A DNA stretch of 43,394 nt. It comes from an uncultured Geobacter sp. (GTDB taxonomy: Bacteria > Desulfobacterota > Desulfuromonadia > Geobacterales > Geobacteraceae). The stretch covers positions 1 through 43,394 of the forward strand of contig CAIYDQ010000201.1 of NCBI GenBank assembly GCA_903925075.1, written 5' to 3'. The notes beneath the pieces are model-generated. The model did not search any database, was not told the DNA's origin, and was given only the letters and a program-made list of their open reading frames with translations. The position numbers and the translations under genes are program-made. Below are positions 33,880 to 43,394 of this stretch, one piece after another (the stretch's first letter is position 1; every line of letters begins with the position of its first letter).

Positions 33880-35598
33880 TCATCGGTCCCCCTCCGCCCC
33901 GCGCAGATCCTTGACGGTCAGTTGCAGGGAGCTCTTTCCGTTCCAGACGTTGATGCCGGGGGTGAAGAGCAGGTCGACGCGACCGCCGGAGAGGTCCTTG
34001 TCGGCGAGGCCGAAGCCGATGGCGTCGAAGCTGCGCCCTGCGCTGGAAATGGTGAGTTTCAAATGCCCCCCCTTCAACACGCGACTGCCTGAGATCGCCG
34101 CCCCCCTGAGCAGAAAAAGCGGTTCCGGATTCCCCATGCCGAAAGGCTTCATCCGATCCAACTCACCGGGAAGCGACTCGACGATCTGCGCCGCACTCAG
34201 TTCCAGGTCGTAAGCGATGGAAGGAATGAGCGTTTCGGCGTCCAGCAGGCCCGCGGCCGCCTCGTCGAAACTCAGGGCAAAACGCTCCAGTTCCGCTTCG
34301 GCGATGGAAAGCCCGGCCGCGTGGCTGTGTCCGCCGAAGCGCAGCAGGTGATCGGCGCAACTCCTGATGGCGTCCAAGAGGTGGAAGCGGGAGATGCTGC
34401 GCCCGGAGCCCCTGCCGGTGCCGTCCTCGAAGGCGAATAAGATCACCGGGCGGTGAAAGAGTTCGGCGATCCTGGAGGCGACGATGCCGATCACCCCGGG
34501 GTGCCAGAGCTTGGAGCCGAGCACGATGCTTTTTCTCCCCCGGCAGGCGCCCTCGGCGAGCATGCCGCGGGCCTCCTCCAGGGTGGAGCGCTCCAGCGTT
34601 TGGCGTTCGGCGTTGCTGTCGTCCAGGGCCGAGGCGATGCTTTTGGCCGTGGCGCCGTCCGAGGTAAGCAGCAGTTTCAGGCCCAAGGCGGCGTCGTCGA
34701 GCCGCCCCGCGGCGTTGATGCGCGGCGCCAGACGAAAGCCGACCGCTCCGCAGCCGACTTCGCCCGTCACTCCCGACACCTCTTTCAGCGCCTGCACGCC
34801 AACGCGCGGCGAGGCGGTGAGTTGCTTCAATCCGTAGGAAACCAGCGCGCGGTTCGCGCCCAAAAGCGGCACCACGTCCGCCACCGTGCCGAGCGCGACC
34901 AGGTCCAGGTACTCCCTGATGTCGGGCACAGCCTCCGGCAAGCGCCCCAGGGTCCGCAGCCTGCCGCGCAGCGCGATCACCAGATGAAAGGCGACGCCTA
35001 CCCCGGCAAGCGACTTGAACGGAAAGAGGCAACCGGGCTGCAGCGGGTTGATGATGGCGAAGGCGTCCGGCAGCTGCTCCGACGGGGCATGGTGGTCGGT
35101 GACGATGAGATCGATGCCCGCCTGGCGGCAGAGCAAAGCCTCGGCGACCGAGGTGATGCCGCAGTCGACCGTCACCATGACGCTCGCCCCCTGCTTGGCG
35201 GCGGCGTCCACGCCCCGCGCGGAGAGGCCGTACCCCTCGCTCAAGCGCTTGGGGATGTAGGGGAAACAGTCGAGACCCACGCTGCCGAAGAAGGCGATCA
35301 GCAGCGCCACCGAGCTCACCCCGTCGACGTCGTAGTCGCCGTGAACGCAGACCCGCTCGCCGCGGGAAAGCGCCAGGCAGAGCCTGTCCACGCTGGCCGC
35401 CATCCCTTTTAGAAGCATCGGGTCGTGCAGAGTCGACAGCGTCGGCGCGAGGTAGGCGGAGGCGTCCGAGGGCTCGACGATGCCGCGGTTGGCGAGGAGC
35501 CTGGCCAATAGCGGCGGCACGCCGCTCAGCGTCAATCGCTCCAGCGCATCGGCTTCCGGCTGCCGTTCACGCCAACTTCTTTCGGTAACAGGTTGCAT
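33880..35598 (-). CDS. recJ: single-stranded-DNA-specific exonuclease RecJ
   Basis: 5'-3' ssDNA exonuclease of recombination and mismatch repair, 572 residues from the ATG at 35598. The longer frame to 35688 runs into a repeat-derived sequence and is rejected. DHH-family motifs are HGDYDVDG (Asp residues 88-92), VTVDCGITS and VTDHHAP (168-172). The DHHA1 region is RFGGHSHAAGLSI, and a C-terminal OB segment ends LQLTVKDLRG. It lies upstream of the CDF gene and downstream of a 505-base repeat-rich gap. Confidence 0.95.
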   Translation of the reverse strand: MQPVTERSWRERQPEADALERLTLSGVPPLLARLLANRGIVEPSDASAYLAPTLSTLHDPMLLKGMAASVDRLCLALSRGERVCVHGDYDVDGVSSVALLIAFFGSVGLDCFPYIPKRLSEGYGLSARGVDAAAKQGASVMVTVDCGITSVAEALLCRQAGIDLIVTDHHAPSEQLPDAFAIINPLQPGCLFPFKSLAGVGVAFHLVIALRGRLRTLGRLPEAVPDIREYLDLVALGTVADVVPLLGANRALVSYGLKQLTASPRVGVQALKEVSGVTGEVGCGAVGFRLAPRINAAGRLDDAALGLKLLLTSDGATAKSIASALDDSNAERQTLERSTLEEARGMLAEGACRGRKSIVLGSKLWHPGVIGIVASRIAELFHRPVILFAFEDGTGRGSGRSISRFHLLDAIRSCADHLLRFGGHSHAAGLSIAEAELERFALSFDEAAAGLLDAETLIPSIAYDLELSAAQIVESLPGELDRMKPFGMGNPEPLFLLRGAAISGSRVLKGGHLKLTISSAGRSFDAIGFGLADKDLSGGRVDLLFTPGINVWNGKSSLQLTVKDLRGAEGDR

Positions 35599-35877
35599 CG
35601 TTTCCCCCGGGGAAATCTCTAGTTTACAAGGTTTGGCAGGGGCGAATCTTGCATGCGCCCTCTCGCCCGCTGGAGCCAGAGGGAACACAAGGTTCGCCCC
35701 TACGCAAGCAAATCACCCGCAGGAACCGAAAACTTTATGCCGGACCGGATACCAGTCGCGGCAAGAGCGGGTGAGCAGGCGAGTCGCGGCAGAGCAAGGC
35801 GGAACAGAGACTCCAGCCACGGTAGATAGTAGCAGATGAAGCCGAGTAAGTGGCAAAAATCAGGGGGGCACATCCCC

Positions 35878-35898
35878 GGGCGAACCTTGGGTTCGCCC
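35878..35898. repeat. REP-like hairpin GGGCGAAC-N5-GTTCGCCC, second copy
   Basis: Perfect 8-bp arms with loop CTTGG, the reverse-orientation version of 9332-9352. A partial copy (ACAAGGTTCGCCCCTAC) is also present just 5' of recJ at 35686-35702. The gap 35599-36040 otherwise holds the 88-bp repeat and no gene. Confidence 0.6.
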
Positions 35899-35928
35899 GC
35901 CTTGACCTATAACGCCCGAGCCTTGGTA

Positions 35929-36016
35929 GGTCGCGTTGAGGCACGAAACGCAACGTTGCCATGGTGGCGCCAGCGCAATGTTGCGTTTCACGATGCACCC
36001 GTTCAACGCAACCTAC
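35929..36016. repeat. 88-bp palindromic interspersed repeat, copy 2
   Basis: Same length and block order as copy 1 at 30729-30816: GGTCGCGTTGAG, CACGAAACGCAACGTTGC, a variable centre (GGCGCC), GCAATGTTGCGTTTCACG, then GTTCAACGCAACCTAC. Arms are more complete than in copy 1, giving a long near-perfect hairpin. Confidence 0.7.
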
Positions 36017-36040
36017 AACTGCCAACCCCGCCGCCCGGGC

Positions 36041-36068
36041 GAAAAAAAACCCGCCGAAGCGGGTTTTT
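36041..36068 (-). terminator. Rho-independent terminator of the sec operon
   Basis: On the minus strand, AAAAACCCGC-TTCG-GCGGGTTTTT with a run of eight T residues, 36 bases after the stop of the TPR gene. The UUCG tetraloop and T-tract make it convincing. It probably ends the spoIID-to-TPR transcript. Confidence 0.9.
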
Positions 36069-36103
36069 CCTCTGTTCCCAGTGTTTATATCCCGTGCTCC
36101 CTG

Positions 36104-36667
36104 CTATTTCCCGCCCTGCGGCGGCATCGAGGCGAGATCGGCCTTGATTTGCTGAGCCGTCGGGCTTATCGAGTCGAACTGCAGATACTTGGTCCAGATC
36201 TCGCGCGCCTTCTGCGGCTGCTTCAGGTCGACCATGTACACCACCCCGAGGTTGTAGAGGCTTTGCAGATGGTTGGGATTGATGGTCTGCGCCCTTTCAA
36301 AGTTGGCGATCGCCTTGTCGTACCAGCCGATCTTCCGATACATGATCCCCTGGTCGGTCATGGCGTTCACGTTCTTGGGCTCAAGCTCCAGCACCTTGCT
36401 GTAGGCGTTCACCGCCTTTTGCGCCTGGTCGGTGTCGAAATAATCGTTGGCCAGCTGGTTCCAGGCCTGGGCGTTGGCCGGGTCCCTGGCCACGATCTTC
36501 TCCGCCTCGACGATGCGCACCTTGTAGTCGGTCGGGGAACCGGACCCCTCGGGAACCCCGACGTTGGTCGGGGCATCCTTGTGCGCGGAAATGTTGAAGA
36601 TCAGGTAGCCGCCCAGCAGACCGACCAGCAGCGTCACGACTACGGTAAGCACGTTCTCCTTTTTCAC
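36104..36667 (-). CDS. membrane-anchored TPR protein linked to secDF
   Basis: A 187-residue protein from GTG at 36667 with AGAGGAGAG upstream; a longer frame to 36715 is inside secF and rejected. One N-terminal helix (about 6-27: LTVVVTLLVGLLGGYLIF) anchors an extracytoplasmic domain of about three TPR units (NAQAWNQLANDYFDTDQAQ, NVNAMTDQGIMYRKIGWYD, HLQSLYNLGVVYMVDLKQP). It starts 12 bases after the secF stop and precedes the terminator. Topology is similar to YfgM, a Sec-associated chaperone in E. coli, but homology is not claimed. Confidence 0.87.
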   Translation of the reverse strand: MKKENVLTVVVTLLVGLLGGYLIFNISAHKDAPTNVGVPEGSGSPTDYKVRIVEAEKIVARDPANAQAWNQLANDYFDTDQAQKAVNAYSKVLELEPKNVNAMTDQGIMYRKIGWYDKAIANFERAQTINPNHLQSLYNLGVVYMVDLKQPQKAREIWTKYLQFDSISPTAQQIKADLASMPPQGGK

Positions 36668-36678
36668 GCGTCTCTCCT

Positions 36679-37581
36679 CTAGGGCTTGGCCTCGGCCACT
36701 GGAAGTTTCTCCCAAAGCGCCACGATCGGGCTCGCCACGAAGATGGACGAGTAGGTGCCGACCAGCACCCCGATCAACAGGGCGAAGGCGAAGTCGTGAA
36801 TCACCTCGCCGCCGAACAGAAACAGCGAACAGGCCGCCATGAAGACGGTGAAGGAGGTGACGATGGTGCGGGAAAGCACTTCGTTGATGCTCCTGTTGAA
36901 CACCAGGGTGATCGGGTCCTTCAGGCTCTTATGGAGGTTTTCCCTGATGCGGTCGAAGACCACCACGGTGTCGGTCAGGGAGTAACCGGCGATGGTCAGG
37001 ACGGCGGTGACCAGCAGCAGGTTGACTTCCTTGTTCATCACGAAGAAGACCGCGATGATGGCCAGCACGTCGTGCAGGGTGGCGACCACCGCGCCCACGC
37101 CGAACTTAAAGTCGAAGCGCCAGGCGATGTAGAGAACGATGCCCAGAAGGGAAAGGGCGACGGCGACCAGCGTGTCGCTTTTCAGCTTCTCGCCGATCGA
37201 GGGTCCGATCTCGGTGGAGCTCTCGACGGTGAACGGGTTGGCCGGGAACTCCTTCTTCAGGATCTCCTGCACGCTGTCGGCGAGCTTGCCGGTGCTCTTG
37301 CGCATCTTCAAGAGCAGCTTGTTGCCGTCCTTGATCTCCTGCAGGTCGACTTCCTTCATCCCCTCCCGCGCCAGCGCCTCGCGCGCCTGCTGGGTGGTCA
37401 CCGGCTGGGCGAACTTCAACTGCATGGCGGTGCCGCCGGAGAAGTCGATCCCCATGTTGGCGGCGCCGCGGCCGATCTGGATGATGCCGATGATGCCGAT
37501 CAGGGCGATTATTCCGGAGATGACGAAGGAGATCTTCCTCATCCCGATGAAATCTATATTTGTCTTGCCTAACAGTTCCAT
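36679..37581 (-). CDS. secF: protein translocase subunit SecF
   Basis: Accessory subunit of the Sec translocon that uses the proton gradient to aid protein export, 300 residues. It begins MELLGKTNIDFIGMRKISFV and has NMGIDFSGGTAMQLKF in the first periplasmic domain. The RND-type helices contain GYSLTDTVVVFDRIRENL. AAGGGGGGG precedes the ATG. It lies 10 bases after secD. Confidence 0.97.
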   Translation of the reverse strand: MELLGKTNIDFIGMRKISFVISGIIALIGIIGIIQIGRGAANMGIDFSGGTAMQLKFAQPVTTQQAREALAREGMKEVDLQEIKDGNKLLLKMRKSTGKLADSVQEILKKEFPANPFTVESSTEIGPSIGEKLKSDTLVAVALSLLGIVLYIAWRFDFKFGVGAVVATLHDVLAIIAVFFVMNKEVNLLLVTAVLTIAGYSLTDTVVVFDRIRENLHKSLKDPITLVFNRSINEVLSRTIVTSFTVFMAACSLFLFGGEVIHDFAFALLIGVLVGTYSSIFVASPIVALWEKLPVAEAKP

Positions 37582-37591
37582 GGTCCCCCCC

Positions 37592-39193
37592 TTATATGCT
37601 GAGTTTCTTCACGTGGACGCGGTCGAGGAAGGCGTCGAACAGCACCCTCGTGGCTAACAGCGACGTGAAGAGGTTGATGATGATACCGAGGCTCAAGGAG
37701 ACGGCGAAACCTTTCACCGGACCGGTGCCGAACTGGAAGAGCACCGCGGCGGTGATGAGCGCCGTCACGTGCGAGTCCATGATGGTGAGAAAGGCCTTGT
37801 CGTAGCCCGCATCCAGCGCGGCGTGGGGGGTCTTGCCGAGCCGGAGTTCCTCCCTGATCCTCTCGAAAATCAGCACGTTCGAGTCGACGGACATACCGAT
37901 CAAGAGCACGATTGCGGCGATGCCGGGAAGGGTCAGCGTGGCGCCCAGGGCGGCCAGCGCGCCCATCAGGTAGATGATGTTCAGCACCATGCCGAGGTTC
38001 GCGACCATGCCGGAGAGCTGATAGTAGATCGCCATGAACACCACCACCAGCGCGACGCCGATCATGCCGGCGACCAGCCCCTTGCGGATCGAATCCTGTC
38101 CCAGGGAAGGTCCGACGGTGACGTTTTGCAGGATCTTCACCGGAGCCGGCAGCGAGCCGGCGCGCAGCACGATGGCAAGGTCGGCCGCGTCCTTCTCGGT
38201 GAAGGAACCCGAGATCTGGGCGCTGCCGCCCGAGATCCGCTCGCGGATCACCGGCGCGGAATAGATGTTGTTGTCAAGGACGATGGCGAAGCGCTTGCCG
38301 ACGTTGGCGGCGGTCACCTGGTCGAAGAGCCGGGCGCCGGTCGAGTTGAACTCGATGGCCACGTAGGGCTGGTTGTACTGCGAATCGATGCGGATCTGGG
38401 CGTCGGTCAACAGATCGCCGGTGATCATCGCCTTTCTCTTCACCACCAGCGGCGTCTCGGAAACCGCGCCGGTGGCGGCGTCGGTGCGCTTCTCGAAGAG
38501 CAGATCGTCGTCCTCGGGGACGCTGGAGGCGCTGGCGGTGGCGGCGTTCACCGTCTCGTCCACCAGCTTGAACTCAAGCCGGGCGGTCTTGCCGATCAGC
38601 TCGATGGCGCGCTTGGGGTCCTTGATGCCGGGGAGCTGCACCACGATGTGGTTGATCCCCTCGCGCTGGATGATCGGCTCGGAGACGCCGAACTGGTCGA
38701 TCCTGTTCCTGATGGTCTCCAGGGCCTGGGCCACCGCCCGGTCTTTTCTGAGCTGCGCTTCCTTCTCGTTGATGCGCAGCTGCAGGTTGACGAAGCCTCC
38801 CTCGTCGGTCACCGGCAGGATCTCCAGGTCGGGGTACTTCTTCTTGACCAGCTTCTGCACGCTGTCCGCGGAAACGCGGTCGTACAGGGTGAGTTGCACC
38901 TTGTCCGCGCCCTGCTTGGCGATCCTCTTGAAGCGGAGGTTCTGCGCGTTCAGGGAATCCTCAAGGTCGGTGGCGATCAGGTCCAGCGAGCCTTCCACGG
39001 CCTTCTGGGTCTCCACTTCCATCACCAGGTGCGTGCCTCCCTGCAAGTCGAGACCGAGGTGGATCTTGTCCTTGGGAAGCAGACCGGTCCACCAGGAGGG
39101 AAGCGGCGAGACGAGCGTCGGCGTCAGATAGACGCACGAGGCGATGATGAAGATGAGAATCAGGGAGATGCGCCAGGTATAACCCTTGGTCAT
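37592..39193 (-). CDS. secD: protein translocase subunit SecD
   Basis: Partner of SecF, 533 residues. An N-terminal helix (about 8-26) is followed by HLGLDLQGGTHLVMEV in the P1 periplasmic domain. The C-terminal membrane half includes GIAAIVLLIGMSVDSNVLIFERIREELRLG, typical of SecD. Length is normal for the family. The gene follows yajC by 33 bases and precedes secF. Confidence 0.97.
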   Translation of the reverse strand: MTKGYTWRISLILIFIIASCVYLTPTLVSPLPSWWTGLLPKDKIHLGLDLQGGTHLVMEVETQKAVEGSLDLIATDLEDSLNAQNLRFKRIAKQGADKVQLTLYDRVSADSVQKLVKKKYPDLEILPVTDEGGFVNLQLRINEKEAQLRKDRAVAQALETIRNRIDQFGVSEPIIQREGINHIVVQLPGIKDPKRAIELIGKTARLEFKLVDETVNAATASASSVPEDDDLLFEKRTDAATGAVSETPLVVKRKAMITGDLLTDAQIRIDSQYNQPYVAIEFNSTGARLFDQVTAANVGKRFAIVLDNNIYSAPVIRERISGGSAQISGSFTEKDAADLAIVLRAGSLPAPVKILQNVTVGPSLGQDSIRKGLVAGMIGVALVVVFMAIYYQLSGMVANLGMVLNIIYLMGALAALGATLTLPGIAAIVLLIGMSVDSNVLIFERIREELRLGKTPHAALDAGYDKAFLTIMDSHVTALITAAVLFQFGTGPVKGFAVSLSLGIIINLFTSLLATRVLFDAFLDRVHVKKLSI

Positions 39194-39226
39194 GGGAAAA
39201 ACTCCTTTCGGGATATTGGGTCGCTG

Positions 39227-39550
39227 CTAGTCCTTCTTGGTGATGGTGGCGATGAAGCCCTTGTTGATCCTGACGTTGACGCCAGGAGCAATCTCCAGGG
39301 TCACCACCTGATCGTCGAGGGAGCTCACCTTGCCGTGCATGCCGCCGGCGGTCACCACCTGATCCCCTTTCTTGAGCGCCTCCAAAAGCGCCCGGTGCTC
39401 CTTCGCCTTCTTCTGCTGCGGACGAATCAGCAGGAAGTAAAAGATGGCGAACATGAAAACGAGCGGGATCATTCCCTGAAACTGGGCCATCATGCCACCT
39501 GCGGACGCTCCGCCTGCCGGGGACCCCATTGCAAACGCCAAACCGAACAT
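39227..39550 (-). CDS. yajC: preprotein translocase subunit YajC
   Basis: Small single-helix Sec accessory protein, 107 residues. The helix (about 27-42, IPLVFMFAIFYFLLIRPQQK) is followed by a soluble KOW-like domain with GDQVVTAGGMHGKV. AGGAGG lies upstream. The N-terminus is Gly/Ala-rich. It is the first Sec gene after tgt, as in many bacteria. Confidence 0.96.
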   Translation of the reverse strand: MFGLAFAMGSPAGGASAGGMMAQFQGMIPLVFMFAIFYFLLIRPQQKKAKEHRALLEALKKGDQVVTAGGMHGKVSSLDDQVVTLEIAPGVNVRINKGFIATITKKD

Positions 39551-39611
39551 TTTCCTACCTCCTGGGTTTAGTTATTCATGTTCATTCTATGCTCAATGCC
39601 GCTGAATATTC

Positions 39612-40846
<1,235 letters not shown>

Positions 40847-40853
40847 TTAGCTA

Positions 40854-41879
40854 CTAACTTATAAACATGGCGTCGCCGTAGCTGAAGAAGCGGAAACGCC
40901 GCTCAACCGCCTCGCGGTAGGCCTCAAGCATCCGCTCCTTGCCGGCAAAAGCGCACACTAACATAAACAGGGTCGATTTGGGGAGATGAAAATTCGTGAT
41001 CAGTGCGTCCACCACCCGGAACCGGTATCCCGGCAGGATGAAGATGTCCGCCTCGCGCTCCCCAGCCTCAAGCACACCCGAGGCCGCCGCGTGCTCCAGC
41101 GCCCTCAGCGCGGTGGTGCCAAGCGCCACCACCCGCCCTCCCCTTAGCTTGGTGCGGGCAATGGCCTCGGCGGTCGCTGCCGGTATCCGGTACCACTCCC
41201 GGTGCATGACGTGCTCGGAAAGCTCTTCCACCCGGATGGGCATGAAGGTGCCGAGGCCTACGTGCAGGGTGAGCGGCGCGATCTGCGCCCCGCGCCCGCG
41301 GATCCGGTCGAGCAGCTCCCGGGTGAAGTGCAGGCCGGCCGTGGGGGCGGCCACCGCCCCCTGCTCGCGGGCGAACACGGTCTGGTAGCGCTCCCGGTCC
41401 TCCCCCTGCGGCACCCGCTTGATGTAGGGGGGAAGCGGCATGCTCCCCGCCTGCTCCAGCCAAGCCATGAAGTCGGCGCACCCCTCGAAGCGGACCAGCC
41501 ACTCGCCCGCCTGCCGGTCCAGCACCGTGGCGACCACTCCCGCGGGGAGCAGCACCCGGCAGCCGGCCGGCGGGGTCTTGGAGGCCTTGATCAGGCAGCT
41601 CCAGATCTCCGCCTCCCCGGCGACCCTGCGCACCAGGAAGATCTCCACCGCGCCGCCCGTTTCCTTTTGCCCCTTGAGCCTGGCCGGGATCACCCGGGTG
41701 TCGTTCAGCACCAGCAGGTCGCCCTCGCCAAAGAGCGCGGCGATCCCCGCCACGGTCAGCTCGCCCAGCTCGCCGCCGGCCCGGTCCAGGGTCAAGAGCC
41801 GCGAGGCGTCCCTCTGCTCGGCAGGGTGCTGGGCGATCAGCTCGGGAGGCAACGGGTAATCGAAATCGGAAAGCAGCAT
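40854..41879 (-). CDS. queA: S-adenosylmethionine:tRNA ribosyltransferase-isomerase
   Basis: Converts preQ1 in tRNA to epoxyqueuosine using the ribosyl group of S-adenosylmethionine; it acts directly after Tgt. It has 341 residues from the ATG at 41879, the family's usual start ([19 protein letters not shown]). An in-frame ATG at 41891 would overlap spoIID and has too close a Shine-Dalgarno. Conserved segments [24 protein letters not shown] and LVCAFAG are present. It lies 28 bases before tgt. Confidence 0.96.
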   Translation of the reverse strand: MLLSDFDYPLPPELIAQHPAEQRDASRLLTLDRAGGELGELTVAGIAALFGEGDLLVLNDTRVIPARLKGQKETGGAVEIFLVRRVAGEAEIWSCLIKASKTPPAGCRVLLPAGVVATVLDRQAGEWLVRFEGCADFMAWLEQAGSMPLPPYIKRVPQGEDRERYQTVFAREQGAVAAPTAGLHFTRELLDRIRGRGAQIAPLTLHVGLGTFMPIRVEELSEHVMHREWYRIPAATAEAIARTKLRGGRVVALGTTALRALEHAAASGVLEAGEREADIFILPGYRFRVVDALITNFHLPKSTLFMLVCAFAGKERMLEAYREAVERRFRFFSYGDAMFIS

Positions 41880-41880
41880 G

Positions 41881-43002
41881 TTATTGACCATACCCCTTGG
41901 CCAGCTTGACGCCGGGGTAATAGTAGGAGAGGATCTCGCGGTACTGGAAGCCGTCCAGGGCGCGCTGTTTGGCCCCCCACTGGCAAAGGCCCACGCCGTG
42001 GCCGCTCCCCGAGCCGGAGATCAGCGCATCCTCGCCCGACATCCTGATCTCGAATTTGGTGCTCTTCACCACCCCATAGCCCAGCGCCTTCCGAAAGGCG
42101 ACCGCCGGAATGGTCGCCGTTTTCCCCTTGGCGCCGCTGGCCAGCACCTCTTGCGCCCGCCCGCTCTCGTTTCGTCCCTGCACCTTCAGCTCCCGCAGTC
42201 CCGCCACCTGGAAGCCGGCCGCGCGCAGGGCCGCCTCCACCTTCTTCAGGGGGAGGATCTGCTCCCAGTTGATGGGGTTGGCGTCCAGACAATATTGGCA
42301 CGGCACGCCGCGCAGATAGGGAAGCGCCAATCCCCAGACGTTTTTGGAGTTCTCGGTGTGGCCGGCGCAGTTCGAATGGTAAAAAGCCTGGATCACCTTG
42401 TCGTCGTAGGTGAGCACCTCGCCGGCCGTCTCCTGCACCCCCCGGGCCGCCCGGCTGTCCTCGATGTCACACCCTTCGTAGACCTGATCCAGCACGCTCG
42501 ATTCCAACTGGTAGGGCGCCCCGCGGCGCGCCTGTTTCTGGTAGATCGCGTAGGAGCGGGCGATCACCGCCTGGGACTTGATCGCCTCCATCGGCCAGGC
42601 CGAAGAAATCTCGCAGTTGATCAGGCCGATCAGGTATTCTTCCAGCGGCAGTTCGTTGATCACCAAGAGGCCCCGGTCGGCCGCCGACACCTCCAGGACC
42701 CCGCGATATCCCTTGCCGTTCACCGCGACCCGCGCCGGCGCCGAGACGATCAGTCCCGGCACGCTCCTGCCGTTCACCGCGACGCCGTCTCTCACCCGCT
42801 TCACTTCGAGCGGCAGTTCGACCCGCAAAGGCTCGCCCCTGCCGTCGGTCACCAGCAAGCCGGTCCCCTCGATCCTGAGCGTCTCGGCGCCCCTGATCAG
42901 GGCGACCCGGATGCTTTCCGGGCGAGCCGAAGCGGAGCTGCCGCCGGCGGCGAGACTGAGCGTCAAAACCATCGCTATGATAAAAAACCTGAAGCAGTTC
43001 AT
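41881..43002 (-). CDS. SpoIID/LytB-domain protein (lytic transglycosylase-like)
   Basis: Exported protein of 373 residues. The signal peptide (about 1-26, ending SASA) is followed by a SpoIID domain. Key segments are the catalytic Glu in [43 protein letters not shown] and the C-terminal [17 protein letters not shown]. In spore formers SpoIID cleaves glycan strands. In non-sporulating Gram-negatives the family probably remodels peptidoglycan, here expected to cut denuded or modified glycan. It is the first gene of the queA-tgt-sec operon, and its stop lies one base before queA. Confidence 0.93.
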   Translation of the reverse strand: MNCFRFFIIAMVLTLSLAAGGSSASARPESIRVALIRGAETLRIEGTGLLVTDGRGEPLRVELPLEVKRVRDGVAVNGRSVPGLIVSAPARVAVNGKGYRGVLEVSAADRGLLVINELPLEEYLIGLINCEISSAWPMEAIKSQAVIARSYAIYQKQARRGAPYQLESSVLDQVYEGCDIEDSRAARGVQETAGEVLTYDDKVIQAFYHSNCAGHTENSKNVWGLALPYLRGVPCQYCLDANPINWEQILPLKKVEAALRAAGFQVAGLRELKVQGRNESGRAQEVLASGAKGKTATIPAVAFRKALGYGVVKSTKFEIRMSGEDALISGSGSGHGVGLCQWGAKQRALDGFQYREILSYYYPGVKLAKGYGQ

Positions 43003-43046
43003 CTAATCCGTGTGGGCGTCTGATTGAAGATCCTTAAAGCCTTAGA

Positions 43047-43076
43047 TATAAACCATGGAACACACTGCGAAGTCAA
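43047..43076 (-). promoter_or_regulatory. sigma70-like promoter of the spoIID-queA-tgt-sec operon
   Basis: On the minus strand, TTGACT (43071-43076), an 18-base spacer and TTTATA (43047-43052). It predicts a leader of about 37 bases to the spoIID ATG. Confidence 0.5.
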
Positions 43077-43108
43077 TAATTTTGTGATTCTAACCGGGCG
43101 CTCGCAGC

Positions 43109-43139
43109 CGATCTTCGGCAAGCCGATCGCCGAAGATCG
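43109..43139. other. perfect 11-bp inverted repeat, unknown role
   Basis: CGATCTTCGGC and GCCGAAGATCG flank a 9-base loop in the 390-base gap between the divergent spoIID and the partial gene at 43387. No T-run follows on either strand, so it is not a typical terminator. The rest of the gap is A+T-rich with no gene. Confidence 0.6.
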
Positions 43140-43354
43140 TCAGGGGTAAATTGACGTAAAGGTAAGGAATTACCATACGTTGAAGCGCGGCCCCTGGTGA
43201 GGGTCGAACATGTAGGCTGTTTTAAATGAATAGGCGCAGTTAATAGAAGGGAATCACTACTGTCCGGGGAATTTCGAATGTATATATATAACTAGCTAAT
43301 ATTACAGTAACTAAATGGCAATTGTTCTTTTGTTGATTTGAATTTGAGTTAAAT

Positions 43355-43386
43355 GGTACCCTCCTGACACTTGACAGGAGGGCGCC
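43355..43386 (+). promoter_or_regulatory. hairpin sequestering the Shine-Dalgarno of the next gene
   Basis: CCCTCCTG (43359-43366) pairs perfectly with CAGGAGGG (43375-43382), an 8-base loop apart. The 3' arm contains the Shine-Dalgarno AGGAGG, five bases before the ATG at 43387. GG/CC outside the stem may extend it. The geometry suggests control of translation initiation. Confidence 0.6.
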
Positions 43387-43394
43387 ATGAACTC
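43387..43394 (+). CDS. start of an unidentified gene, cut by the window edge
   Basis: ATG AAC plus two bases only, after a strong Shine-Dalgarno (AGGAGG). The gene continues beyond the window and cannot be identified. Confidence 0.5.

Noticed and set aside
35599-35688. Longer RecJ N-terminus
   Set aside because: The extra 30 residues derive partly from an interspersed repeat; the ATG at 35598 begins the normal RecJ sequence.

Overview
The window looks like chromosomal DNA from a Geobacter/Geomonas-type bacterium (Desulfuromonadota). This is inferred from high GC, families typical of that group (hybrid kinases, HD-GYP regulators, coo3/aa3-like oxidase genes, PutA, CHASE2 cyclase) and the order spoIID-queA-tgt-yajC-secD-secF. 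No 16S rRNA or tRNA was seen, so the assignment is indirect. No CRISPR array, prophage or intact insertion sequence was found. Several short palindromic interspersed repeats and one MITE-like element are present.

Layout. 1-4215 (minus): tripartite RND efflux adaptor and permease, the permease cut by the window edge. 4358-7808 (plus): structured leader, hybrid histidine kinase and translationally coupled REC/HD-GYP regulator. 7884-12412 (minus): small acidic Cys protein, class I fructose-1,6-bisphosphatase and bifunctional PutA. 12576-13454: toxin-antitoxin islet, with a RelE-like toxin and XRE antitoxin convergent with a small orphan antitoxin-like gene; each unit has its own palindromic operator. 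13511-17745 (minus): RarD and a LivFGMH amino-acid ABC transporter with no binding protein nearby. 17889-24159 (plus): cupin, SCO1, cytochrome oxidase subunits I, III and IV, DoxX, heme A synthase and heme O synthase. Subunit II is absent and subunit I is N-terminally truncated, apparently by an in-frame coxB/ctaD deletion fusion. 24174-30386 (minus): PNPOx-like protein, then CHASE2 adenylate cyclase, a MITE-like repeat, and a three-gene operon of lipoprotein, TPR/outer-membrane barrel and FecR protein with a long polyproline tail. 30729-32717: palindromic repeat, small Cys protein and a serine hydrolase with a Crp/Fnr-like upstream site. 32958-35598 (minus): RecJ and CDF transporter. 36041-43076 (minus): spoIID-queA-tgt-yajC-secD-secF-TPR operon with a likely promoter and a clear terminator. 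43355-43394: start of a plus-strand gene whose Shine-Dalgarno lies inside a perfect hairpin.

The two most interesting regions are the oxidase operon, where all assembly factors survive but the core is gutted, and the lipoprotein/barrel/FecR/CHASE2-cyclase cluster, which could be an envelope-to-cAMP signalling route. Functions are assigned by motif recognition only; no database search was run.
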